DNA from: Rhodoplanes serenus
Lineage (GTDB): Bacteria; Pseudomonadota; Alphaproteobacteria; Rhizobiales; Xanthobacteraceae
Direction: 5' to 3'
NCBI GenBank assembly: GCA_009720755.1
Contig: WNKV01000010.1
Coordinates: 124,001 to 188,000, forward strand
Length of the DNA stretch: 64,000 nt
Shown: positions 1 to 7,500 of the stretch, in pieces
How the letters are laid out: each line of letters begins with the position of its first letter
Numbering within the stretch: position 1 is the first letter of the stretch
Translations under genes and position numbers: made by a program
Notes under the pieces: generated by a model
The model's database searches: none
Seen by the model: only the letters and a program-made list of their open reading frames with translations
What the model was told of the DNA's origin: nothing

Positions 1-272
1 AGCGCGCCGGTGAGTAGGGCGCTGAAGCCGAGCGCCAGCGCGGCCGCCGCCAGCGGCGGCACGTCGATGAGAAGGAGGCCCAGATAGGCCACCCCGACGG
101 CGCCGCCGATCACCCCCCCGACGAGCGGGAAGACACGAAGCGCGCGGGCGAGGTATGAGGGCGCCGGCCCGTCCGGATGCGCGACGGGAATGCGGGTCAG
201 CAGGCTGATCGCGACGCGCAGATCGTCCTGCCACTCGCGCATGCCGTTTCCATTGCCAATATCGCTGGTCAT
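1..272 (-). CDS. cobS: adenosylcobinamide-GDP ribazoletransferase (CobS), 5' end only
   Basis: The gene runs off the left edge; only the first 90 codons are visible. CobS is an inner-membrane enzyme that joins alpha-ribazole to adenosylcobinamide-GDP in the last step of cobalamin assembly. The visible part starts MTSDIGNGNGMREWQDDLRVA, then SLLTRIPV and a first hydrophobic stretch around FPLVGGVIGGAVGVAYLG, ending in GFSALLTGA, which leads into the conserved LLTGALHEDGLAD region of the family. An in-frame ATG at 242 could be the true start. It diverges from cobT, whose product supplies the alpha-ribazole phosphate, with only 15 bp between the two start codons, so at least one promoter must lie inside the opposite gene. 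Confidence 0.88.
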   Translation of the reverse strand, partial: MTSDIGNGNGMREWQDDLRVAISLLTRIPVAHPDGPAPSYLARALRVFPLVGGVIGGAVGVAYLGLLLIDVPPLAAAALALGFSALLTGA

Positions 273-287
273 CGAAAAGGACTCACC

Positions 288-1304
288 TTGATCTTCTCCA
301 CTCTAGACGAGCTTCGCGCCGCCTGTCGCGACCTGCCGGCCGGCGACGAGGCCGCCGCCGCCGAGGCCACCGCCCGCCAGGGCCAGCTCACCAAGCCGCC
401 CGGCAGCCTGGGGCGGCTGGAGGATCTGGCGATCTGGCTCGCCCGCTGGCAGGGGCGGGCGATTCCCCGGCTGGACCGGATCGGGATCGTCGTGTTCGCC
501 GGCAATCACGGCATCGCGGCCCGCGGCGTCTCGGCCTTCCCGATCGAGGTGACGGCCCAGATGGTCGCCAACTATGCGGCCGGCGGCGCTGCGATCAATC
601 GTCTCGCCGAAGCCGCCGGCGCGGCCCTCTCGGTGGTGTCGCTCGACCTCGACGTGCCGACGGCCGACTTTACCCGCGCCCCCGCCATGGACGACGCGGC
701 GTTTCTGGCCGCGGTCTCGGCCGGCTATGGGGCCGTCGCTCCCGATCTCGATCTGTTCGCGGTCGGCGAGATGGGCATCGGCAACACCACGGCGGCGGCG
801 GCGCTGTGTGCGGCGCTGCTGGGCGGCGGCGGCTCCCGCTGGGTCGGCCGCGGCACCGGGGTGGACGATGCCGGCCTCGTCCGCAAGCGCGAGGCGGTGG
901 ACGCGGGCCTCGCCCGCCACGCCGGCCGGGTCGCCGATCCGCTCGCCGTTGCGGCGGCGCTGGGCGGACGCGAGCTCGCCGCCATGCTGGGCGCCACGCT
1001 GGCGGCGCGGCGCCATCGTATCCCGATGCTGCTCGACGGCTTCGTCGCCACCGCGGCGGTGCTGCCGCTCGCCCGCCTCGCCGCCGACGGGCTCGCGCAC
1101 TGCCGGGCCGCCCATGTGTCGGCGGAGCCGGGCCACAAGGCGGTGCTCTCGGCCCTCGGCCTGACGCCGCTGCTCGATCTGGGCATGCGGCTCGGGGAGG
1201 GCACCGGCGCCGCCACCGCCATGCTGCTCGCCCGCGCTGCGCTCGCGTGCCACGCCGGGATGGCGACCTTCGCGGAAGCCGGGGTGGCCGAGAAGACGGT
1301 GTGA
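288..1304 (+). CDS. cobT: nicotinate-nucleotide--dimethylbenzimidazole phosphoribosyltransferase (CobT)
   Basis: CobT moves phosphoribose from nicotinate mononucleotide to dimethylbenzimidazole, making alpha-ribazole 5'-phosphate for the lower ligand of cobalamin. The 338 residues carry the family signatures KPPGSLGRLEDLA near residue 35, VFAGNHGIAARGVSAFP, GEMGIGNTTAAAA, EPGHKAVL and MRLGEGTGAA; E304 in the last motif matches the catalytic glutamate of the family. I chose the TTG at 288 because AAAGGA sits 8 bp upstream and the protein then has the usual length; an open frame continues upstream to 177 but that overlaps cobS in antisense and is not family sequence. Divergent from cobS. Confidence 0.93.
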   Translation: MIFSTLDELRAACRDLPAGDEAAAAEATARQGQLTKPPGSLGRLEDLAIWLARWQGRAIPRLDRIGIVVFAGNHGIAARGVSAFPIEVTAQMVANYAAGGAAINRLAEAAGAALSVVSLDLDVPTADFTRAPAMDDAAFLAAVSAGYGAVAPDLDLFAVGEMGIGNTTAAAALCAALLGGGGSRWVGRGTGVDDAGLVRKREAVDAGLARHAGRVADPLAVAAALGGRELAAMLGATLAARRHRIPMLLDGFVATAAVLPLARLAADGLAHCRAAHVSAEPGHKAVLSALGLTPLLDLGMRLGEGTGAATAMLLARAALACHAGMATFAEAGVAEKTV

Positions 1305-1422
1305 CGTGGCCGCCGGGCGGCCGCGAGCGATCCGCCGGGGCGGCCGCGTTGCGCCGCCGCCCCGAGCCTCTATGATCCCGGGCCGAGCCCCCGGCACCCC
1401 CCATTCGGAAGACTTGGCCTTC

Positions 1423-2865
1423 ATGACCGTGCATCAGAACTTCATCGGCGGCGCGTGGACCCCCGCCGGCAATGCCGCGCCCAACATCAACCCGTCGGAC
1501 GTCGCCGACGTGGTCGGCGAGTATGCGCGGGCGAGCCGCGCCGACGCGCAGGCCGCCATCGCGGCCGCCAAGGCGGCGTTCCCGGCCTGGGCGCGCTCCA
1601 GCCCGCACGAGCGCTACGAGATCCTCAAACGCATCTCCGACGAGATCCTGGCGCGCCGCGAGGAGCTGGGCCGGCTGCTCTCCCGCGAGGAGGGCAAGAC
1701 GCTCGCCGACGGCATCGGCGAGGTGACGCGGGCCGGCCAGGTGTTCGGCTACTTCGCCGGCGAGGCGGTGCGCGTGGCCGGCGAGAAGTTCGCCTCGACG
1801 CGGCCCGGCATCGAGGTGGACGTGACGCGCGAGCCGGTCGGCGTCGTCGCGCTGATCACGCCGTGGAACTTCCCGATCGCGATTCCCGCCTGGAAGATCG
1901 CGCCGGCACTCGCCTACGGCAACTGCGTGGTGATCAAGCCGGCCGATCTGGTGCCGGGCTCGGCCTGGGCGCTCGCCGACATCATCGCGCGCTCGGGACT
2001 GCCGAAGGGCGTGTTCAACCTCGTCATGGGGCGCGGCTCCGAGGTCGGCGAGGTGCTACTGTCGCACGACGACGTGGCGGCCATCTCGTTCACCGGCTCG
2101 GTGGCGACCGGCCGCAAGATCGCCCAGGCGGCCGTGACGGCGCCGGTGATGAAGAAGGTGCAGATGGAGATGGGCGGCAAGAGCCCGCTCGTTGTGCTCG
2201 ACGACGCCGATCTCGCGGTTGCGGTCGAGTGCGCCGCCAATGGCGCGTTCTATCAGACCGGCCAGCGCTGCACCGCCTCGACGCGGCTCGTCGTCACCGA
2301 AGGCATCCACGACCGCTTCGTCGCCGGCCTCACCGAGCGGCTGAAGGCGCTGGTGGTCGACGATGCGCTCAAGCCCGGCACTCATGTCGGCCCGGTGGTC
2401 GATCAGGCGCAGCTCGATCAGGATCTGCGCTACATCGAGATCGGCAAGCGCGAGGGCGCCCGGCTGCATTGGGGCGGCGAGCGGCTGAATCGCGACAAGC
2501 AGGGCTTCTATCTCCAGCCGGCGCTGTTCGTCGACTGCCGTAACGACATGCAGATCGCCCGCGAGGAGATTTTTGGGCCGGTCGCCGCGGTGATCCGCGT
2601 GAAGGACTATGACGAGGCGCTGAGCGTCGCCAACGACACCACCTTCGGCCTGTCGTCGGGCATCTGCACCACGAGCCTGAAATACGCGACGCACTTCAAG
2701 CGCAACTCCGACGCCGGCATGGTCAACGTCAACCTGCCGACCGCGGGCGTCGACTATCACGTCCCGTTCGGCGGCCGGAAGGGATCGAGCTATGGCCCGC
2801 GCGAGCAGGGCCACTACGCCATCGAGTTCTTCACCACGGTGAAGACCAGCTACACCCTGGCGTGA
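1423..2865 (+). CDS. NAD(P)-dependent aldehyde dehydrogenase, alpha-ketoglutaric semialdehyde dehydrogenase-like
   Basis: Soluble 480-residue aldehyde dehydrogenase oxidising an aldehyde to an acid with NAD(P)+. Visible landmarks are TPWNFPIAIPAWK near residue 145, FTGSVATGRKIA, the general base E249 in MEMGGKSP and the nucleophile C283 in GQRCTAS. The C-terminal run AGVDYHVPFGGRKGSSYGPRE resembles 2,5-dioxopentanoate (alpha-ketoglutaric semialdehyde) dehydrogenases, so sugar-acid or hydroxyproline catabolism is a reasonable guess, but substrate cannot be fixed from sequence. The start is the ATG with GGAAGA about 9 bp upstream; an upstream in-frame extension lacks family similarity. No pathway neighbour supports the substrate. 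Confidence 0.9.
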   Translation: MTVHQNFIGGAWTPAGNAAPNINPSDVADVVGEYARASRADAQAAIAAAKAAFPAWARSSPHERYEILKRISDEILARREELGRLLSREEGKTLADGIGEVTRAGQVFGYFAGEAVRVAGEKFASTRPGIEVDVTREPVGVVALITPWNFPIAIPAWKIAPALAYGNCVVIKPADLVPGSAWALADIIARSGLPKGVFNLVMGRGSEVGEVLLSHDDVAAISFTGSVATGRKIAQAAVTAPVMKKVQMEMGGKSPLVVLDDADLAVAVECAANGAFYQTGQRCTASTRLVVTEGIHDRFVAGLTERLKALVVDDALKPGTHVGPVVDQAQLDQDLRYIEIGKREGARLHWGGERLNRDKQGFYLQPALFVDCRNDMQIAREEIFGPVAAVIRVKDYDEALSVANDTTFGLSSGICTTSLKYATHFKRNSDAGMVNVNLPTAGVDYHVPFGGRKGSSYGPREQGHYAIEFFTTVKTSYTLA

Positions 2866-3008
2866 CGGTGGCACGGCGGGGATGAGCAGGAGCCATGGTG
2901 TGGGCCGCGGCCCGCTCCGGCCGACCCGAGCCGAACCACAGGATGAAGCGCGGATCGGTCGCGGCGCCGTCATCCCGATGCCGACGTGGCGTTTGCGCTT
3001 CTACATTC

Positions 3009-3033
3009 GGAACGACGACTCCATCGGTCCGTT
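3009..3033 (+). promoter_or_regulatory. EcfG-type general-stress promoter, perfect match
   Basis: GGAAC at 3009-3013, a 16-nt spacer, then CGTT at 3030-3033: all nine defining bases of the alphaproteobacterial EcfG (PhyR/NepR-controlled) sigma-factor consensus. Transcription would begin near 3040, giving an 80-nt leader to the ATG at 3122. Assigned by motif only. Confidence 0.5.
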
Positions 3034-3121
3034 CTCCCGGGAGCGCGGACGTAGGCCGGCCGACGAGGCCGTCTGGTCACCCGACCGTCTGCGGTCGGCG
3101 CTCGGACACCATGGAGGACCC

Positions 3122-3442
3122 ATGACATCCAAGCTCGCCATCGTCGTCGCCGCATCGCTGCTCGCCGCGTCGTCCGCCTGGGCGCAGAGTTCCGGCTCCG
3201 GCAGCTCGACCTCCTCGCCGGGAGCCTCCGGCAGCGCACCGGGGCAACAGATGCAGGACCGCGGCACCACCGGCTCGGGGGCATCGGGCTACAGCCCCGG
3301 TCAGCAGATGCAGGACAAGGGGTCCAAGCCGGGTCAGCCCGGCGCCTCCGGCTACGCGCCGGGCCACAGCTCGGGCCAGAGCACCGGCGGCTCCGGTACG
3401 GGCGGCTCCGGCATGGGCGGAACGGGCTCGGGCTCGCGCTGA
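3122..3442 (+). CDS. small secreted Gly/Ser-rich protein of unknown function
   Basis: 106 residues with a clear Sec signal peptide (MTSKLAIVVAASLLAASSAWAQ, cleavage near residue 22). The rest is almost entirely Gly, Ser, Pro, Gln and Thr, with an internal repeat: GQQMQD occurs twice (GSAPGQQMQDRG, then GYSPGQQMQDKG), followed by GYAPGHSSGQS and a terminal G-S-G-T-G-G tract. It is probably periplasmic or outer-surface and disordered. GGAGGA lies 4 bp before the ATG. A perfect EcfG-type promoter 90 bp upstream suggests a general-stress gene. I know no function for this class. Confidence 0.8.
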   Translation: MTSKLAIVVAASLLAASSAWAQSSGSGSSTSSPGASGSAPGQQMQDRGTTGSGASGYSPGQQMQDKGSKPGQPGASGYAPGHSSGQSTGGSGTGGSGMGGTGSGSR

Positions 3443-3486
3443 CGCGCCTCGCGCCGCAATAGCCACATCGATCCGACGTCGAGCAG

Positions 3487-3513
3487 GAGTGTCCGGCCGC
3501 AGGCCGGGCGCTC
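3487..3513 (+). terminator. GC-rich hairpin after the Gly/Ser-rich protein gene
   Basis: A 12-bp stem (two G-U pairs allowed) with loop GCA lies 45 bp after the stop codon at 3442. No T-tract follows, so it is a possible factor-assisted terminator or 3'-end stabiliser only. Confidence 0.3.
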
Positions 3514-3632
3514 CCGTCGCGTTTCGAGACCCGCCGGTCCGCGGCCCGTTTCGGCGCCGTGGGTAGGGCGGGGGCGATATTCCGCCCGTGGCCGATCCAC
3601 GCTACGATTGCGACACGCGACGAGAGGCCGCC

Positions 3633-4220
3633 ATGAACGTACCGCAATTGCGCATGGACAAGGCGACGTTCCTCGACTGGGCGGGTGCTCGGGAGGAGCG
3701 CTACGAGCTCGTCGGGGGGCGGGTCGTGATGATGATACGGCCATTGGTGGGGCACGCCCGAATCGTCCGGAACCTGATCCGGGCGTTGGACAGCAGGATC
3801 GATCACCAGAGCCTCGAGGTTCTGGCCGATGTGGCGACCGATACTGGGCCTTACACGATCAGGGCGCCGGATGTGCTGGTGGTCCCCCTGGGCGCCGATT
3901 CAAAATCCAAGATGACCTCGCCGCCGGTCCTGATCGCCGAGGTTCTGTCGGATTCGTCGGGCACCATCGATCTCGGCGACAAGGTGGCCGAGTATCTCCG
4001 GCTGCCGAGCCTGCTCGCCTATCTGGTGGTGGCCCAGGACGAGCCGAAGGCATGGCTGTGGGTCCGCGCCGGCGAGAGCTTCGCGGCCGGCCCGCAGGTG
4101 ATCGAGGGGCTGGAGGCCGTCGCCACGGTCGGGCCGCTCGGCTTCGATCTGCCAATGGCCGAGATTTTCGCCGGCGTCCATGACGGCGGCCGCCGTGACG
4201 AGGCGCCATCAGCATCGTAG
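3633..4220 (+). CDS. Uma2 (DUF820) family PD-(D/E)XK-fold protein, copy 1
   Basis: 195 residues of the Uma2 family, whose members have a restriction-endonuclease-like fold but mostly unknown roles. It shows the family start MDKATFLDWAGAREERYELVGGRVVMM, the metal-site region IRAPDVLVVPLGA (the D of the PD motif) and PVLIAEVLSDSS with the following E-x-L, then DKVAEYLRLPSLLAYLVV. The ATG at 3633 was chosen because the family start MDKATF follows closely. A second member lies at 57217-57777 and shares MDKATFL-WA, YELV-GRVVMM and LIAEV; they are paralogues, not identical copies. No partner gene suggests a toxin or mobile system. Confidence 0.85.
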   Translation: MNVPQLRMDKATFLDWAGAREERYELVGGRVVMMIRPLVGHARIVRNLIRALDSRIDHQSLEVLADVATDTGPYTIRAPDVLVVPLGADSKSKMTSPPVLIAEVLSDSSGTIDLGDKVAEYLRLPSLLAYLVVAQDEPKAWLWVRAGESFAAGPQVIEGLEAVATVGPLGFDLPMAEIFAGVHDGGRRDEAPSAS

Positions 4221-4360
4221 CCGGCCGTCGTCGAGACGCGGCAGGGACCGCGCTCTGAAGTCCGGCTTCGAACCGCGCCTCGGTCCCGTGACACCAAGCC
4301 CAGGGTGGCTTGCATGCCGCTCTCGGGACGGCGCGGCACGCGCCCTCACGCGATCATCCA

Positions 4361-4394
4361 GACTGCGCGACCGTCACGACTGCGCTACCGTCAC
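4361..4394 (+). repeat. 17-bp tandem repeat upstream of the alpha-2-macroglobulin gene
   Basis: Two copies of a 17-bp unit (GACTGCGCGACCGTCAC at 4361-4377, GACTGCGCTACCGTCAC at 4378-4394) differ at one base; a third truncated GACTCC follows. They lie 110-140 bp before the ATG at 4503 and could be binding sites of a regulator. Confidence 0.6.
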
Positions 4395-4404
4395 GACTCC
4401 GACA

Positions 4405-4454
4405 CGATCCTGCCGGAGCTGTGGCAGGATCGAATCCCGGCGCGTCAGCGCCGG
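4405..4454 (+). promoter_or_regulatory. two consecutive hairpins in the leader of the alpha-2-macroglobulin gene
   Basis: CGATCCTGCC (4405-4414) pairs with GGCAGGATCG (4423-4432), a perfect 10-bp stem with 8-nt loop. It is followed by CCGGCGC-GTCA-GCGCCGG (4437-4454), a 7-bp stem with 4-nt loop. Neither has a T-tract. They may structure the mRNA leader or act as operators. Confidence 0.4.
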
Positions 4455-4502
4455 CAGGATGCCCGGGCCGCCGGCCGCGTCTCGGGGCAGGGGAGGTTGC
4501 CG

Positions 4503-7500
4503 ATGCTCGCCCGTTCTTGCGCCGCTGTGGTTCGCGCCGCTGTGGTTCGCGCCGCCGTCTCGGCCGTGCTGATCGCCGGAGCCCTGGCGCTCGCGCTTCC
4601 CGCCCACGCCGCCGACAAGGCATTTCAGCGCGACGACCTCGCCGATGCGGCGATCCGCCTGGAGGCGCAGATCCGCAAGGACGCCGGAAGCGTCACCCGA
4701 TCGGCCGACCAGCTCCGCCGCGACGCCGACGCGGCGCTCGCCCGCAACGACACCCGCACGGCGCTCAACGCGCTCGGCCAGCTCGTCACCGTGGCGCCGA
4801 ACGCCGCCGCCAACTGGCTGCGGCTGTCGCGCGCCGTGCTCCAGGCCCGCGCCATCGACGACCGCGAGCGCGCGACGCTGCTCGAACGCGGCACCACTGC
4901 GGCCTATATCGCCTATCAGCGCGCCACTACCCCGGCCGACGAGGCCGAGGCGCTGGTGCTGGTCGGCCGCGCCTATGCGGACCGCAAGATCTGGCGGCCG
5001 GCGCTCGACGCGCTGCGGCTGTCGCTGGAGCTGCGCGAGACCGCCGATGTCCGGGCCCGCTACGACTCCTTGCGCGGCGAGCACGGCTTCCGCCTGCTCG
5101 ACTACTCGGTGGACGCCGACACGGCGTCGCCGCGCGCCTGCTTCCAGTTCTCCGAGCCGCTGCCCGGCCCGCGCACCGATCTCTCGCCGTTCGTCGCGGT
5201 CGCCGGAATCGACAAGCCGGCGATCCGGGCCGATGACCGCCAGCTCTGCGTCGAGGGGCTCAAGCACGGCGAGCGCTATGCCGTCACGCTGCGGCCGGGG
5301 CTGCCGTCGAGCGTCAAGGAAAGTCTCCAGAAGGCGGCCGAGTACAATCTCTATGTCCGCGACCGCAAGCCGTTCGTCCGCTTCTCCGGCAAGGCCTATG
5401 TGCTGCCGCGCAACGGTCAGCAGGGCATCCCGGTGGTCAGCGTCAACACCGGCACTGTCGCGGTCCAGGTCTACCGGATCGGTGACCGCAACCTGATCGA
5501 CCCGGTCGCCGGGGAGGACCTCGAACGCAATCTCGACCGCTACGAGCTGGAGCGCATCGCCGAGAGCCGCGGCGTCAAGGTGTGGTCCGGCGATCTCCAG
5601 GTGCCGGCCTGGCCGCTCAATGCCGAGGTGACCACCGCCTTCCCGGTCGCCCAGGCGATCAAGACCCTGGAGCCCGGCGTCTACGTGATGTCGGCGGAGC
5701 CCAAGGGGCCGACCGACACCGACTATGCGGCTCTGGCGACCCAATGGTTCGTGGTCTCCGATCTCGGCCTGTCGGCGCTCTCGGGCGGGGACGGCATCCA
5801 CGTCTTCGTCAATTCGCTGGCGAGCGCCGCCCCGCGCGCCGGCGTCGAGATTCGTCTGGTCGCTCGCAACAACGAGGTGCTGGCGGTGCGCCGCACCGAT
5901 CCGGACGGCCACGCCGTGTTCGAGACCGGGCTTGCCCGCGGCGAGGGCGGGCTCGCCCCCGCGATGCTGGTCGGCTCGGCCGACAACGGCCGCGACTACG
6001 GCTTCCTCAGCCTCAAGGCGCCGGCCTTCGATCTCTCCGACCGCGGCGTCAAGGGCCGCGCCGCGCCGGCCGGGCTCGACGCCTTCGTGGTGACCGAGCG
6101 CGGCGTCTACCGCACCGGCGAGACCGTCCACGCCACCGCGCTGCTGCGCGACGGGCTCGGCGCCGCCGCCGCCGGGGTGCCGCTGACGCTGGTGTTTGAG
6201 CGCCCCGACGGGGTCGAGCACCGCCGCGCCGTGGTGGCCGACCAGAGGCTGGGCGGCCGCACCTACGACCTGCCGATCGTCGCCACCGCGCCGACCGGCA
6301 CCTGGCGGCTGAAAGCCTACACCGATCCCAAGCGTCCGCCGGTCGGCGAAACCACCTTCCTGGTCGAGGACTACGTCCCCGACCGCATCGAGTTCGACCT
6401 GTCCACCAAGGCGGCCGCGATCGCCAAGGGCGTGCCGGTCGAGCTGACCGTGGACGGCCGCTTCCTGTACGGGGCGCCGGCCGCCAACCTGGAGCTGGAG
6501 GGCGAGGTCACCGTCAAGGTCGCCAAGGAGCGGCCCGGCTTCCCGGGCTACACGTTCGGCGTCGCCGACGACGAGGCGGAGCACGACGCCGACGCGGCGC
6601 GCACCACCCTCGACGACCTGCCGGCGACCGACGATAAGGGCCGCGCCACCGTGCCGGTGACGCTCGACAAGCTGCCGGAGGGCAGCCGCCCGCTGGAGGC
6701 GCTGATCGTCGTCCGCATGGCGGAGACCGGCGGCCGCGCGGTCGAGCGCAAGCTGACGCTGCCGGTCGCTCCGGCCGGTCCGATGATCGGGGTCAGGCCG
6801 CTGTTCTCCGGCCGCTCTCTCGGCGAGGGCGAGACCGCGAGCTTCGATGTCGTCGTGGTCGGCCCGGACGGCAAGCCGCTGGCGCGCCGCGGGCTGAAGT
6901 ACGAGCTCCTGAAAATCGATACCCGCTACCAGTGGTATCGCCAGGACGGGACATGGCAGTTCGAGCCGATCAAGACCTCCCGGCGGGTCGCCGACGGCAC
7001 CCTGGACGTCGCGCCCGATCAGCCGGCCCGCATCGCGGCGCCGGTCGCCTGGGGCCGCTACCGGCTCGACGTCTCGTCGGCCGATACGGACGGGCCGGTG
7101 ACCTCGCTGTCGTTCGACGCCGGCTTCTTCGCCGAGGCGTCCGCCGACACGCCTGACCTCCTGGAGATCGCCGTCGACAAGCCGGAGGTGAAGGCCGGCG
7201 ACACCCTCGCGGTGTCGATCACGGCCCGCACGGCCGGCCGCGTCCGCCTCTCGGTGGTGGGCGATCGGCTGATCACCACGGTGAGCGAGGAGGTGGCGCA
7301 GGGCACGAGCCAGATCCGTCTGCCGGTCGGCAGCGACTGGGGCACCGGCGCCTATGTGGTGGCGACCCTGCTGCGGCCGCTCGACACCGAGGCCAAGCGG
7401 ATGCCCGGCCGCGCCATCGGGGTGCAGTGGGTGGCGGTGGACCGTGCCGGGCGGATTCTCCAGGTGGGCTTGGCGCCGCCGCCCTTGATGCGGCCCGACA

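Noticed and set aside
273-287. Cobalamin riboswitch between cobS and cobT
   Set aside because: The gap is only 15 bp, with no room for the riboswitch.
4240-4300. Possible tRNA T-loop on the minus strand (GGTTCGAA)
   Set aside because: The flanking bases do not form a 5-bp T-stem and no acceptor or anticodon arm is present.
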